Both the position numbers and the translations under genes were made by a program. Of a stretch of 64,000 nucleotides of DNA, positions 1 to 11,224 are shown piece by piece. The notes under the pieces are model-generated. The model ran no database searches and was not told where the DNA came from. It was given only the letters and a program-made list of their open reading frames with translations. Source of the stretch: Cristatella mucedo (taxonomy: Eukaryota; Bryozoa; Phylactolaemata; Cristatellidae); contig WPIO01000218.1 in the NCBI GenBank assembly GCA_009760855.2, positions 124,001 to 188,000 of the forward strand, read 5' to 3'. Within the stretch, counting starts at the first letter, position 1, and each line of letters begins with the position of its first letter.

Positions 1-20
1 AAGCGATCGGCTAGATCATA

Positions 21-1692
21 TCAAGGATCATCAGGTAAGGAGCTAATCTGGGAACGGCTGAAGAGATGGTTTATTGTCGACATCAGCTTTTTTGGATTGT
101 GCATCTGTGATTCAACAATGTTTCTATAGAAGCTTGACTTGGACTTTGCTATGATCGATTGGTACGACCTACAGTAGTCTTCATATGCCTGTCGATGGAC
201 AGTTAGTCCGGATCTTTTGTATGCCTTTTCAAGCTTTCGTTTAGTAGACTTGGCTAGTTTAATGTCTGTGGTAAACCATAGGCCGTCTGGGCGGGGGCGC
301 ACAGTGCGCTTTGTCAAAGGTGCAAACTCGTCGAGCGTGTCAGCTAGTGTCGTGTTGTAGCAATCTACCAGTGATGACAGATCGGCGGGAGGACTGAGCA
401 CCAAAGGTGAAGCAGATATGCTCGCACGGACAGCATCGATGTCAAGGGTCTTGAGGTTTCGCGATTCACAGGTGATTTTAGAGGAGAATGTGGGCACACA
501 CTGTAGATTGAATGAGATCTGCATGTGGTCAGATAAGCAGGATTTGGTGATATCTGGTGATGACAAAGTGCAGTTATATGAGAAAATTTGGTCGACTGTG
601 TGACCCTTGATGTGGATAGGGCCATGCACATGAGCCACAAGAGATAATGAGTCTGTCAATGTACGAAATTCGGTGCTGAAAGCGTCAGATAAGTTATCAA
701 AGTGAACGTTGAAATCACCCATAACGAGGAAGGATTGATTTTTTGCACACAGAATCGAAATGAGATCGGAGAAATCTGAGATAAAGGAGGATTTGGTACC
801 TGGTGGGCGATAGACTACTGCCACTATCGGTAGCTTGTTTTCGGGTGAGAACAGGACAATTGATTCAAAAGACTGTTTCGGGGGTACTGCAAATGGCTTG
901 AAGTTGAATTTCGAGCGCACGATAATAGCAACTTCACCTCCAGTTTTGATTGATATAGGGGTGTGAAAGAACGAGAAACCAGACGGAGTAGCGTCTTTAA
1001 TTGTCGGACAGTTTATAGATTTCAGCCAAGTTTCAGTTAGGGCGAGCAGGTCGATAACATTTTCAGAAATAAGGTCGCTTATTACCAGAGGTTTGTTGCA
1101 CATTGAGCGAAGAGTCCAAAGGCGAGCGTTAAGGTTGGCCGAATGAGTTACAACAGGCCTGATGACCACCAAGGTTAAGAGATTTACAGTGACGCATGCG
1201 GGGGAGCGTGCTGAGCGGTTCGAGACAATGCTAGGAATACCAAACGAGCGGGTACTCAGCTCGTAGTTCCCACCCAACGTGCAGAGTCTGAGCTGGCGGT
1301 TCCGGCCACTGCAGTGGCTACTGGGTGCTTTTCTTTTGTTAATACATAGTTCATGAATCTTAGCAACAACATTAATATCTAGGAATGCATTTGATCTACG
1401 ATGACGAAGCGATAGCTGCTGCTGACGATCATAACTAGCAAGCAGGTTAGTAGCCGCCGGCGTAGGTAAGGCAGCCGCCGGCGTGGGAGACCCAGCAGCC
1501 CGAAGCGACAAGCGTTTAGATGTCCATAGGCACGTAGTTTCTTACGCGCTACGGTCAAATAACAACTAGAATAACTTGAAACAGGTCTTAGCTGTCTTGT
1601 TTCCGTATACGATGTTCGCAAGAACTTCGATTTTCGGAAGAATTCTGCAATGAACAAGAACGCACGTTAGAGTGCTCTATGTCAGGAGGCGA
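21..1692 (-). mobile_element. LINE A copy, 5' region with endonuclease ORF
   Basis: Non-LTR retrotransposon 5' end. The 496-residue ORF at 21-1511 encodes an APE-type endonuclease/exonuclease/phosphatase domain that nicks target DNA for target-primed reverse transcription. Visible motifs in order: LTETWLK (metal-binding Glu), VVYRPPG, MGDFNVHFDN (catalytic Asp and Asn present) and LSDHMQISF (terminal Asp-His). A basic linker follows. The element's 5' end lies near 1692, where the sequence matches the starts of two other copies (47,124 and 52,112), so this 5' end looks complete. The ORF stops at 21-23 by a TGT-to-TGA change relative to the copy at 61.5-62.8 kb. The reverse transcriptase would lie beyond the window. 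The clade looks CR1/L2-like from motif style; this is inference. Confidence 0.9.
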
Positions 1693-1818
1693 TAAAAAGA
1701 TGTAGATTTAATTGCTAATAGAAAACAAAAAAAATATATTGCTAATTCTCAACCTATGCGATTTGCGCAGATGGTATTTAGCAAAGTGCTTGAATAAACA
1801 GCAGCTAAATATTTATAA
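1693..1818. other. AT-rich spacer
   Basis: Short AT-rich stretch between the LINE A 5' end and the first Polinton-like ORF. No gene or site recognised. Confidence 0.4.
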
Positions 1819-2134
1819 ATGAAATTAGATAGAAGTATTGAAAGCGCAAATGAATGTTTTACTAGTGCTGGTGTATATAGATACTCACCAGATGGTATTA
1901 TTGATCAAGATACTTTAATAGAAATAATATGTTTATGGAGTAGAAGTATAGTAGAAGATTTAATACCAAAACAGTACTTAGCTCAATGTTTACTTAGATT
2001 ACATGTTTGGAAACTAAGTAGATGTTTTTATAGTGAATTTGAGATATTCGTTCCTGGTTTTAATTGTCATGATATTCCTAAAGATTATGTTGCTGCTGGG
2101 ACAGTAAGAATTCCAACGAAATTATGTTTTTGAC
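1819..2134 (+). CDS. Unrecognised 104-residue ORF in Polinton fragment 1
   Basis: An AT-rich ORF whose codon use matches the neighbouring Polinton-type genes. It contains Trp- and Cys-containing segments (ICLWSRSIVEDLIPKQYLAQ) but no motif I can assign. The sequence to 2385 has similar composition but is closed in all frames, so the ORF may be the front of a decayed longer gene. It lies upstream of, and on the same strand as, the fibre-like gene. Function unknown. Confidence 0.35.
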
Positions 2135-2385
2135 ATGCCAGTAAGAGAACCTTTATTTATGTGTTTACTGAAATAAGAGAAATACTTTGATTTTAAATTT
2201 GATATAATAAGTGATTATGGTTGTTTTGCCAATAAAAGAGTTTTGGCTATGATATAAAATATTATTTAAAAAAGTGGAGATACAAGTTGTTGAAGAAGAT
2301 GATTATGGATGATTTGCATGAATAGTTCCGGTAATTAGAGAAATATTAGATAGAAGTAAAATATTAATCAATGAATATATAGAAA

Positions 2386-2521
2386 ATGTCCAAGTTTCAT
2401 AGTGAGGATTATGTATCAAAAATTATTGGTGTTATACTAACTGATCTTAATGCAAATGCTAATAGAATTGTTAATTTATCAGATCCTGTTAATGATGGTG
2501 ATGCAGTAACAAAATCTTATG
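2386..2521 (+). pseudogene. Fibre-like protein, N-terminal piece (Polinton fragment 1)
   Basis: Begins at an ATG (2386) and carries the repeat motif DLNANANRIVNLSDP followed by GDAVTKSY. This repeat style occurs in phage-type tail fibres and in fibre-like proteins of Polinton/adintovirus elements. The frame is destroyed at about 2522, where LINE A sequence is inserted. The continuation resumes after 2965. A virion attachment-type role is inferred from the family and not shown here. Confidence 0.6.
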
Positions 2522-2965
2522 CAAAAGGGAAATGCAATTGAAAGGTGAGTAAAATCATGGTTGATAAACCAATAACAAAACTTCCAGCGAGCAAGTAAGT
2601 TCCGATCAGATTCTTGAGCTAATCATTCCATGGAGACAGCACTGTGTCGGTACCTTTTCATGGAGGCTGACTTCGGTAGAGTCAGTTCTGGATCTTTCGG
2701 CAGCTTGGGATACCTTTGATCACCAAATCCTTATTTACCGCCTATAAAAATAATAATACCATTTGATATAGCACTCTCACAAAACTCAATCTCTTTCTAG
2801 GTACTTTATTTGCTGCAAAAGAAGCACGATCAAATGTTCAGTGGTAGCATGCTCAATAAACAGCAAGAATAACATCGTTAGGGGTGACATGCACAGGGTC
2901 AGCATGCAAGTATGGTTAGTAGCAGCATGCAGTGTCAGCAGGGATGGGCACTTAAAGGCTGCATT
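2522..2965. mobile_element. Composite of LINE A fragments interrupting the fibre gene
   Basis: Three LINE A pieces. 2522-2585 is a minus-strand 3' region. 2586-2742 is a plus-strand, degenerate RT fragment matching the segment at 7,855-8,020. 2745-2965 is a minus-strand 3' end with ATT-type tail, the conserved tail block and the GGGTGACATGCACAGGGTCA block shared by all long copies. The mixed orientations imply nested insertion or rearrangement. Confidence 0.75.
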
Positions 2966-3363
2966 GCAATTTTATTGTTAATACTGGAGCAGTATTTAAT
3001 CTTGGTGGTAAAACAATTAGTAATCTTGGAGCAGCTGTTAATCCTACTGATGCTGTAAATGTAAGTCAAATAAGTAATTGTGTTAAGAAAACTGGTGATA
3101 CCATGAGTGGAGATTTAAACATGAATAGTTTTGCTATAACATCTAATTATTGGAATTCAGGTAATAGTAAACCAATGGTATTAAATGACGATTATTGTGT
3201 TACTTATGGTGGGATGAAACGAGATGTATTACTTAAAGCATTTCTCTCAACAACTAATATTGATATGGATGGTTATGCAATTACTAATGTTGCAGAACCT
3301 GTTAATCCTTCTGACGTTGCAATTAAATCTTATGTAGATAAAACGGTTGAAAAAATAGCATAA
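2966..3363 (+). pseudogene. Fibre-like protein, middle piece
   Basis: Open reading with three copies of the fibre repeat. The first is ISNLGAAVNPTDAVNVSQIS. The second is a KKTGDTMSGDLNMNS block. The third is DMDGYAITNVAEPVNPSDVA followed by KSYVDK. The 'GDTMSGDLNM' block is typical of phage-like fibre shafts. The reading frame ends at a TAA (3361-3363) and a similar reading resumes at 3379. It is the post-LINE continuation of the piece at 2386. Related copies lie at 58.8-59.9 kb. Confidence 0.65.
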
Positions 3364-3378
3364 GTACTAGCTCTATCA

Positions 3379-3684
3379 ATGGATATCAATGCAAAGAACT
3401 CAATACTAAATCTATCAACACCTTATTCATGGACAAATAAAACAGCTCCACCTATAATGAAATTAAATGTAATGGTTGTTGGATCTTCTAATTGTATGTT
3501 TCCAAAACCTAATACTGATATAACTGCTCTATCTGGAGATGTAAGAGCAATAAATACTGTTTCAACAGGTGTTAATTTAAAGTATTATGTTTATTTTACA
3601 AGACTACCGACAGAATACTACTTCATTGATAGTACTGGTAAAATAAGAGTAAACATATTGGTCAGTTATGTGACCACCTGAATA
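3379..3684 (+). pseudogene. Fibre-like protein, C-terminal head piece
   Basis: A 100-residue ORF directly after the fibre-repeat ORF, beginning with DINAKNSILNLSTPYSWTNK. No catalytic motif. By position and composition it may be the C-terminal head of the fibre, cut from the shaft by the intervening stop; the downstream part of the fibre gene at 59.2-59.5 kb occupies the same position. Assignment is by context only. Confidence 0.45.
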
Positions 3685-3761
3685 GTATAAATGGTATATT
3701 GAAACTATTAACTCTTTTAACTTTGTCGCTTTACGTTTACCTTTAAGAATAGGGAATAGGT

Positions 3762-4078
3762 TTTATATAGAACAGATAGCTTCATGATCTAAACAATGAT
3801 GGAAAGAAGTAGAGCAACATTGTTTTTTTAAGTGTTTCTTAACTAACGAATATAATTTAGTTGGTCTCTCTTTCTTAAATGAGTTAGTATTTATGTTACA
3901 GTAAGAACAAATTATAATTGCATCATTACGCACAAGACTTGAATCAAATTCCGTTTCTTGCATATCTTTATCGCAGATATCACAACGTATTTCATATTTT
4001 CTTTTAAGTCTTTTAATTTCTTTATGAAAATAAGGATGTTTTCCTTCTAGATAATCAATTTCATTTTAATGTATTTAA
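3762..4078 (-). CDS. Small cysteine-rich (zinc-ribbon-like) protein, partial
   Basis: Minus-strand reading of about 105 residues with two CxxC pairs (CDIC, then CSYC), followed by KKQCCS and two His-Cys positions. The spacing suggests a small zinc-binding domain. No start codon is visible in frame at the upstream edge, where an in-frame stop precedes it. It sits between the fibre and integrase pieces and has their AT-rich composition. Function unknown. Confidence 0.4.
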
Positions 4079-4123
4079 AAATGTCTCACAAAATATTTCC
4101 ATTCTCTATAGAATGTCGTTTTT

Positions 4124-4977
4124 AACTCTAAATGGAATAAAAAAGAAGGTAAATTCAATCCGGACTCAGATATAAGTCAAGTATTCAAGCCAAGACCTAG
4201 GAAAATTCCACAAGGTTTCTTTAATATTGTTGAACCTAATGAAAATCATCAAGCAGACATTTTTTACGTGCCTAATGATTCTGGATATAAATATGCATTG
4301 AGTGTTATTGATGTTGCTAGTAGATATAAAGATTCAAGACCACTTAAAACTAAATCTTCTAAAGAAGTAACAAATGTAATAATAGATATTTACAATAAAG
4401 GTCCTTTGAAATGGCCAAAGAAAATGACAGTAGATCCAGGATTTGAGTTTAAAGGAGAGTTTGCTAAAGAAATGAAAAACATGAAACACAGATTATTGAA
4501 GGCACTCGCAAAAAGAGTGTTGCATTAGTTGAAAGAATGAATAGAACAGTTGCTGAGAGAGCATTTATTGCACAGTGTGAAAAAGAAATAGAAAGTATCA
4601 ATAAAGGAGAATATACTAGAAAAAGAGAGTGGGTTGATAATTTACCAAAGAGTGATTATTTAAATAATAGTGTTACGAAAGTAACTAGTGAAAAACCTGT
4701 TAAAGCAATAAAAAAAGATAAAGTAAAACTGAAGAGACCAAAATATCATAGAAAAGTAGAAGAACAAGAACAGTTATTAGAATTTGGAACAACTGTTAGA
4801 TATTTATTAGAACCAGGTGAAGGAGAAGATGAAAAGAGAAGAAGAGCTACAGATGCGACATGGAGTTTAACAAAATATACTATTGTTAGAATAATGATAT
4901 TGCAAGAACAACCGGCGCGTTTTTGGATACATGATGTTAAGAGAAGTTTTGTTAGAGAGGAGTTGCAAGTTGTTTAG
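4124..4977 (+). pseudogene. Polinton retroviral-type integrase, frameshifted
   Basis: An rve-family DDE integrase, which inserts the element into host DNA. The core begins before QADIFYVPNDSGYKYALSVI (first Asp), continues through SRYKDSRPLKTKSSKEV and reaches VDPGFEF (second Asp); the Glu lies in VERMNRT. The first frame ends at 4526-4528 and the Glu is in the next frame, so one frameshift lies near 4,490-4,500. The C-terminal part (4537-4977) has a basic linker and an SH3/chromo-like end, as in Maverick integrases. No N-terminal zinc-binding domain is visible. All three catalytic residues are present, but split between frames. Confidence 0.8.
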
Positions 4978-5388
4978 CCTTAGTATCACTTATATTTTCT
5001 AATGGTTCAACAATTATTTCATCAAATTCTTCTTTATTTATTTTATTATCATCTAGTGCATCTACTATCTTTGAACTTAAACTATGATTTTCTTGAAGAG
5101 TAGATCTTTTCCTTCTATCAATTTGTGATATTGTACTATCTATTGAGATTATCATTGTCGATAAATCACCTAATACTGTTACAACATGAGAAAGTTCCTC
5201 ATGTTTTTGAATGAAGTACTGGTTACTGTAATTGCAAGAGACAATAGAATACCTAAAAAGTAAAAACCATATCTAATGCGTATTAGTTTAGTTAAGCAAC
5301 CTTTTTCTATCATTGTCTAAAAGTATTTGATTATACTTGGTATTTGCGTATTTAATTCTAAGGTCTGACATTGTCCTATATTAATTTT
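4975..5388 (-). pseudogene. Polinton-type small membrane/coiled-coil protein, frameshifted
   Basis: Read on the minus strand, an ATG near 5370 opens a short reading that stops. A hydrophobic segment (FYFLGILLSLAITVTS) occurs in a second frame. The C-terminal 67 residues (4952-5155) occur in a third, with LSSKIVDALDDNKINKEEFD. A membrane segment followed by a helix with an 'ALDDxKIxxEEF' motif recurs in Maverick/Polinton ORFs of unknown function. At least two frameshifts break it. It is convergent with the integrase, overlapping its end. Confidence 0.5.
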
Positions 5389-6305
5389 TAGATTTTATTT
5401 ACATGTCTTGTACCAGGACTATGAAAAGGAGAATGATCACAATTTGGAAACATGCAATCGCATACTTGAATTAAATGTCTGTTATAACCAGCTCTTTTAT
5501 GATCATTGTAAACATCATGTAAATTATTAATATATTTTGTTGCTTCAATTACTAACGTTTTATTCAACCAAACACTATTCTTAACAATATCCCTAATAGG
5601 TGTTGAACAACTTATTCTTTGAAACATTTTATTTAATCGATTAAAATAATCTTCATCTGTCTTATTAGGTTGTTTTGGAATATTTCCACTACATGATAAA
5701 AGCATTTCACATTTTAATAAACGTCTTATGTCATCACCATTTAACCATTCAGAAAAAGTTGGAAGAGGAACATCACGTCTGCCACAATCAAAATCTGTTA
5801 CTTTAATTTCTGGAACACCTAATTCTTAAAGTTCTTCGTCATAAATGTCTTTAGTTTTCAACAACTTTTCATCACTATCACAAAAACATTCATTTGAGCT
5901 GTGTTCACATTTATTACATTCTCCACTTTCTAATTTTGAATTAATTGATATAATTTCTTTATATTTTTCAGGCCAACTCATTTTCTTAATTTCAGATATT
6001 CTTTTTTCTTTATAATTTGAAATTTGATCTTTTACTATACTTATTCATCGTTTAATAGCTTTAGTTACAACTTCCTGTAAAATTTAATCAAAACAAAAAA
6101 CTCTATAAATCTTATCAAATAAACATGTTTTATCTTTTGGTGATGTATATATTTTTAGAAACTTATTTAATTCTTTAACAGTTGTTGGTACATCAATTTT
6201 TTGCAAAGAATGTCTATAAATTATATCTTCAACTCTTTCTTTCCAAGCATTTGCTTTTTCTCCTTTCCTTATAAATAATGTTCTAGAAGTATAAGAAAAT
6301 GACAT
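5388..6305 (-). pseudogene. Unrecognised Polinton gene next to the terminal repeat, interrupted
   Basis: A long minus-strand reading starting at ATG 6305, with stops near 6084, about 6040 and 5826, and ending at 5388. It includes two Cys-rich parts (ECNKCEHSSNECFCDSDEK; CDCMFPNCDHSPFHSPG) and the segment DFDCGRRDVPLPTFSEW. It lies immediately inside the terminal repeat, where Polintons often keep a replication or regulatory gene. I do not recognise the family. The Cys/His clusters suggest metal binding. Confidence 0.45.
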
Positions 6306-6505
6306 TTGCTATACAAGGTAATAATATTTCTGCTGAAATAAATTAATTATTATAAGATTAGAAAAATAAAGTGACCTTTTTTCGTGATGAGGTTTTTTTT
6401 TCATTTTACGACATCAGAGAATTTTTGGACAGCCGAAGGTGAAACCGAGGTTGGACGAAAATTTCGTGATGTCGTAAAAGGTAAAACACATCATCAAGCC
6501 CCTAT
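6306..6505. repeat. Putative Polinton terminal repeat, copy 1 (empty site for MITE)
   Basis: About 190 bp shared with 50,012-50,415, including TTTCTGCT-AAATAAATTAA and a block ending near ACACATCATCA. Both copies begin just outside a minus-strand Polinton-type gene and both lose similarity abruptly after ACATCATCA, which fits an element end. Copy 1 lacks the MITE present in copy 2. An internal inverted motif (TTTTACGACATC / GATGTCGTAAAA) is visible. Confidence 0.5.
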
Positions 6506-6654
6506 ACAAGTACTGGCACAACTAGGCTGTGGCACTATTTACAGGCGTTGACTGTACACGTTTAAATTAATAAATTCGTTAGATCGTGAGATTGCTAAGG
6601 ATAGCTAGAGATTCGTGAACGATTGCTATTTACGTTATATGGGACAGTTGTTGG
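6506..6654. other. Intergenic sequence, nothing recognised
   Basis: Unique-looking sequence between the Polinton terminal repeat and a SINE relic. No coding or structural signal seen. Confidence 0.3.
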
Positions 6655-6805
6655 GACTTAGTCGCACGCTGGTTTTTCCCAGTAATCAATCAGCTCGCCG
6701 AGATCATGGTGTGGCCAAGCGAGGTCTCATGCTTGAGCCTCATGGCAACTGCTAAGCGCCTGAATAGAGATACAGTTTTCTTAGGGTACTCTGCAAATGA
6801 ATTAT
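6655..6805 (+). repeat. SINE 1 relic
   Basis: Degenerate tRNA-derived SINE. The tail block (CTAAGCGCCTGAATAGAGAT then a TTCTTAGGGTACTCTGCAAA-type end) matches the SINE at 20,235. The upstream part keeps only a blurred B-box-like region. Confidence 0.55.
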
Positions 6806-7055
6806 AAATGAATTACAAGAAATCGGGTCATAATAGGACATACTTTATGACTTATAAATTATCTTCTAATGAATCTCCTGTAAGATGTGGCTGTAGCTGT
6901 GCAGATCTAGCCCTCTCTGGCTATGAAATGGAATGCTACACAAGAAAAAGGCTGACTTTTTGGGTTCGGATTCAAGCACACGGTTGATGCGCTAATCTGC
7001 TACCACCGTAATAGGCGTCTGTTTTAAGTTTATATTTCCCTGCCCTGTGAATTAC
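6806..7055. other. Intergenic sequence, nothing recognised
   Basis: No ORF or repeat family could be assigned. Confidence 0.3.
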
Positions 7056-7200
7056 CCGAATTGTAATGTATCTCTGTCTGTACCTACACAAAGCTGCGAA
7101 GACTGTATGGGTGTTATGTATGAGAGTTTTGGATAGCTCACTAACAGCCTAAGCGGCTTTTGATACCCATTCAGTAGCTAACAGAGTCCAGTTCAATCTA
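7055..7200 (-). mobile_element. LINE B 3' end relic
   Basis: Degenerate match to the LINE B 3' terminus as seen at 11,690-11,830: TGTAATGTATCTCTGTCTGT at the tail, then the segment encoding the C-terminal cysteine-containing end. Heavily decayed. Confidence 0.6.
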
Positions 7201-7705
7201 TCAGGATCAATTCTAGTTAAGCGTAAATCGACATGATATTGATGGAGCTACGTTCAAATTTCAAGTGAATATATTAGAATAACCTCACAATATTTTGCTT
7301 ACTAAATGTAGGCCTTTGGTCTTGTACAGATTTGGCTAATTCCGGTCCTTAGGTCAGATCCGGCCTAGCTAGTGCTCCAGTCTGGCCCAGTGGCCCTTAG
7401 TTATTTATTGATGGATCTGTAGCCTAATTGGGTTTTCGTGGTTTAGTTCTGCTCATTTGTGTTGTTGCAGCTCAAGTTGTGGCCTGCGATTATTTTTAGA
7501 ACTTGAAATAGAAGCGCCTGACCGGAGAGGCATGATATACGTCTACCTCTAAAATTGCCGTGCACATGTGTGCGTATTTTACGACTGTTATTGGTCTCGC
7601 CACGCTCACTCCCTTGACCTGGAGGAGTGGGCGTGGTTTCTTCTAGCCTAGTGTGCCTTCTTGACCTCCTGAAATGGCTTAATAGTCCGAAAAGTTTGCT
7701 AATCC
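7201..7705. other. Intergenic sequence, nothing recognised
   Basis: About 500 bp with no supported gene. A short GTGGGCGTGG-type GC-rich patch occurs near 7,600-7,640, with no further support as a regulatory site. Confidence 0.3.
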
Positions 7706-9345
7706 CTGGTCGAGCAAGTGCTTAAGCGTACACGCTTGAATCTTAAGAATTTTTGTAACTACCGCCCAGTCTCCCTTCTACCATTCCTATCAAAAACACT
7801 AGAACGGGTCGTGGCAGAACAGCTGAACTCACATATCAACACCTCACACCTTGCTAGTAAGTTCCAGTCTGGCATTAGAGCTAATCACTCCACAGAGTCA
7901 GCATTGCTTCAGGTATATAGCGACCTACTTAGGAATGCAGACATGGGTAGAGTGTCTCTGCTTGTTTTGCTAAATCTTCCGGCAGCTGTTGATACCATCG
8001 ATCACAAAGTTATTCTAGAGCGCCTGTCATTTCGCCTGGGCATCACTGGCACTGCTCTGCAGTGGTTCAGGTCATATCTCAGTGGCAGACTCCTGAGTAT
8101 TGATGTGAATGGACAAAGATCATCGGAAGTACCTGAGAAATATGGAATACCTCAGGGCTCCGTGCTAGGTCCGGTTCCTTTCACGGTTTAAACTCTCCCT
8201 CTTGCTGATGTGACTGCCAAACACAATCTAGGCTTTCACTTCTATGCGGATGACACTCAGTTGTACCTTTGCTTTGATCCCTCCCAACCTTCGAGCACCT
8301 CAAATTCTCTCAACTCACTTGCTGCATGCATTGATGACATCCGGACATGGATGGCAGCAAATTTTCTAAAACTAAACGATGAGAAAACTAACTTACTAGT
8401 TATGGGCAAACCCAGTGTAATTCAGAGATTAGAAAGGCTAATTCTTAAAATTGGCTCTGCCAGCACATCTCCTGTCGAATCAGCTCGGAATATAGGTGTC
8501 ATATTCCAAAGCAAACTCTCGTTAGACGATCATATCAGCTCCACAGTCAAATCTGCCTATTTTCAGCTTATAACATTGCTAAAATTCGGGCTTGTTTAGA
8601 TAAGGATACTACGTCCAAGTTGGTCCATGCATTCGCGACGTCCTGTCTCGACTTCTGCAACTCACTGCTTACAGGCCTACCAGCATGTGCGATCAGGCGA
8701 TTGCAGCTGGTGCAAAACTCTGCAGCTAGGCTTGCCTGTCGTGAGCGTCGCAGTTGCCACATTACTCCACTTCTCGCCGACCTGCACTGGCTACCAGTCA
8801 AGCAACGGATTGACTTCAAGGTTTTGTCGCTCACTTTTAGGTCCTTTCATTATATGGCTCCAGCATAGCTCTCCGATATACTCCCCCATCAGGCCAAGCA
8901 TCGTGCCACCCGCTTTTCGGAATCCAACAGTCTACAAATACCTCGTACAAACCTTAAATCCTTTGAAGACCGTGCATTTAGTTCGTATGCTCCAAAAGCC
9001 TGGAACTCTCTCCCGACCTGCGTCAGAACATCCCCTGACCTGACCACATTTAAAAAGAACTTTAAAACATACCTATTTAGGACAGCATTTAATGGGTCCC
9101 TGTGATTCGTCCTTCATGTGCTTATGCGTGCTGACACTGTGCATGCTGCCACTAACCACATTTGCATGCTGACCCTGTGCATGTCACCCCTAACCCTAAC
9201 CATATTATTCATTTTGTTTGTTTTTAAAGCATGATTTGACTTACCATTCACTTGCATTTCCCTTGGCAGCAAATGCAAAGCGCCTAGAAAGAGATTAAGT
9301 TCTCTGAGGGCGCTTTATCAAGTACATAATAATTATTATTATTAT
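7706..9345 (+). mobile_element. LINE A 3' half (reverse transcriptase to tail)
   Basis: 5'-truncated non-LTR element. RT motifs in order: [19 protein letters not shown] (here altered to LNLPAAVDT, so the first catalytic Asp region is damaged), [10 protein letters not shown] and [12 protein letters not shown] (catalytic Asp pair intact). The C-terminal domain has LHWLPVKQRIDFKVLSL, typical of the CR1/L2 group. Stops or frameshifts fall at 8189-8191, near 8,565-8,600 and at 8866. It ends with the family's 3' block and an ATT tail at 9,325-9,345. The part after about 8,125 belongs to the left arm of the large inverted duplication. Confidence 0.9.
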
Positions 9346-9485
9346 ATTATCTGTAATTCTCCTGCTGAATGAAGCTCTGAAATTTCTATTCCTAATGAAC
9401 AGTTACCAAAATAATGTTTATGAAACTGCGTTTAATTGAACTTACGCCTACACAGGATCTCTTCGGCTGACAAAATGAGTAGATT
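9346..9485. other. Arm sequence, nothing recognised
   Basis: Short AT-rich stretch between the LINE A tail and the GGCAAT array, mirrored at 41,330-41,470. Confidence 0.4.
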
Positions 9486-11224
9486 ATGATAACAAGCCGC
9501 CTTCAGCAGTGTATGGGCACTGGAACAGTGCAATTCACGTCCTCGTATCTCAGGCTACGTTTAAAGCTTGACCGTCGTAACACCGGAATAATGATTCAAA
9601 GTGCATCCACAAAATTTTGCTCCATTGTGCACACGCGTTCTCATGCATTGAATATCAATCGACTGCAACGACCCGGTCCCGTAGGGCAATCCGCCGAAAT
9701 CCGCTGCAATCTGCTACACAGTGACCAGAACTCGTACACTTTAAGCTCTAATTGTGATTGCTCGCTGCTCTACTCTTGGGTAATTGTATACTTGCATAAC
9801 TTCAGTGTGTTTGCCTCTGCCATTCTGCAGCAATGCACTGCAATCGACTGCAACTGCCCAGACCGGTACGTCAATGTATAATTCATTTTCATTTGTACGG
9901 CATGTGTATGTACAGCAACCCGCTAAAAACGACCAGAATACGTACACTTTAACCTCTAATAGTGAGATTGGTTTCGCAAAGCTTCAATTTTCAACGCATG
10001 CTACAAAGCCCACTGGCTAAATTCAACCACATCATTTTAAGCAATTGCGCTCGTACAATCTCGGGCAATGCATGGCAATCTACTGTAACGGCTCGGCTCG
10101 AAGTAGCAATCCACCTCTATCCGTGGCAAGTTGACACTAAATTGGCAGCATAAAGAGCCGATTCTCATTGAATTTCACCTTTCGTTGGGCTAAAAGTTAA
10201 ATCGCAGGAATTTCAAGCTATTTTGCACGTTAATTGGCAACAATAAAAATCAATTGACAGCAATGGCAGGGACCCATAACAAAATCCGCGGCAAATCGGC
10301 GAGAAATCGGCTGCACCAAGCTCCAATTCTCATTCCACGCAACATCTTGTTGCGTTTACACATACTTTCAACCAGCTCTGAGCGTTCAATCTTGGGCAAT
10401 GCATTGCAACAGACAGCAATGGCCTGGGCAAATACGGAAATCCATAATGGTCCATCGCAAATCAGGAAAGTGACTGGGCTAACATCAAATATATCTTACC
10501 TGTCACAGCCCACTGTGTTGAAAATGCAATCAAATTCTGTGAATCAATCGCGAACGTACAATCGCGAGGATTGAACGGCAATCGACAGCCAATGACCCGG
10601 GCTTAGACCCCAATTCCCAGCGAATTGAAGAGAAATTAGCAGCTCGGAAGCCTAAGTTGTCATGACATATAGCATTCCGCTGCGTCCAAAGTAAAACCGT
10701 GAAACATCAAGATGCTTTATTTGTTAACTATCACCAATGCATAGCAATCAACAGCAATGGTAGGGCCCGATAGCGAAATTAGTTCAAAATTGACGAGATT
10801 GGCTGCAACAAACTGCAACTCTCATTCCACGTAACATTTATCTGTTAACGTGCATAATTTGCAACTATGTATGTGTTCTATCGGCGGCAACCCACGGCAA
10901 TTGACGGAAATGGCCCGGGAATTACTCTAATCCATAACGGACAGTTACAATCTTGAGTATTGCACTACACTGTATTGAAAGTGCAGCCACATCCTTTAGA
11001 CAATCGGCAAAGGCCAAATCGAGGGCAATGCACGGCAATCGACGGCAATCGCCCGGTCTCTTCAGCAATCTGGTTCAAATTTGCTAGAAATTGGCTGGTT
11101 GAATTTGTAATTATCCGACCACACAACGGTCACTGTGGGTGCACATACTATCCTTTTTCGCGTTCAACCTTGGGTAATCCATGGCAATCGACGGCAATTG
11201 CACGAGACAATACATCAATATATG
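9486..11224 (+). repeat. Degenerate tandem array with 10-bp-periodic GGCAAT core (left arm)
   Basis: About ten diverged units of roughly 140-235 bp. Each has a core of GGCAAT-type words repeated every 10 bp and usually ending in CCCGG. Cores lie near 9655, 9825, 10,060, 10,245, 10,395, 10,575, 10,735, 10,890, 11,030 and 11,173. Between cores, units share AAATCGGCTGCA-like and CAATTCTCATTCCACG-like segments. The short ORFs in it have no recognisable domain and follow repeat periodicity, so they are treated as chance. The array is mirrored in the right arm at about 39,590-41,330. Confidence 0.7.

Noticed and set aside
365..640. Overlapping frames opposite or alternative to LINE and gag-pol coding regions (e.g. 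365-640, 8,568-8,834, 53,498-53,794, 54,236-54,706)
   Set aside because: Shadow frames of well-supported retrotransposon genes.
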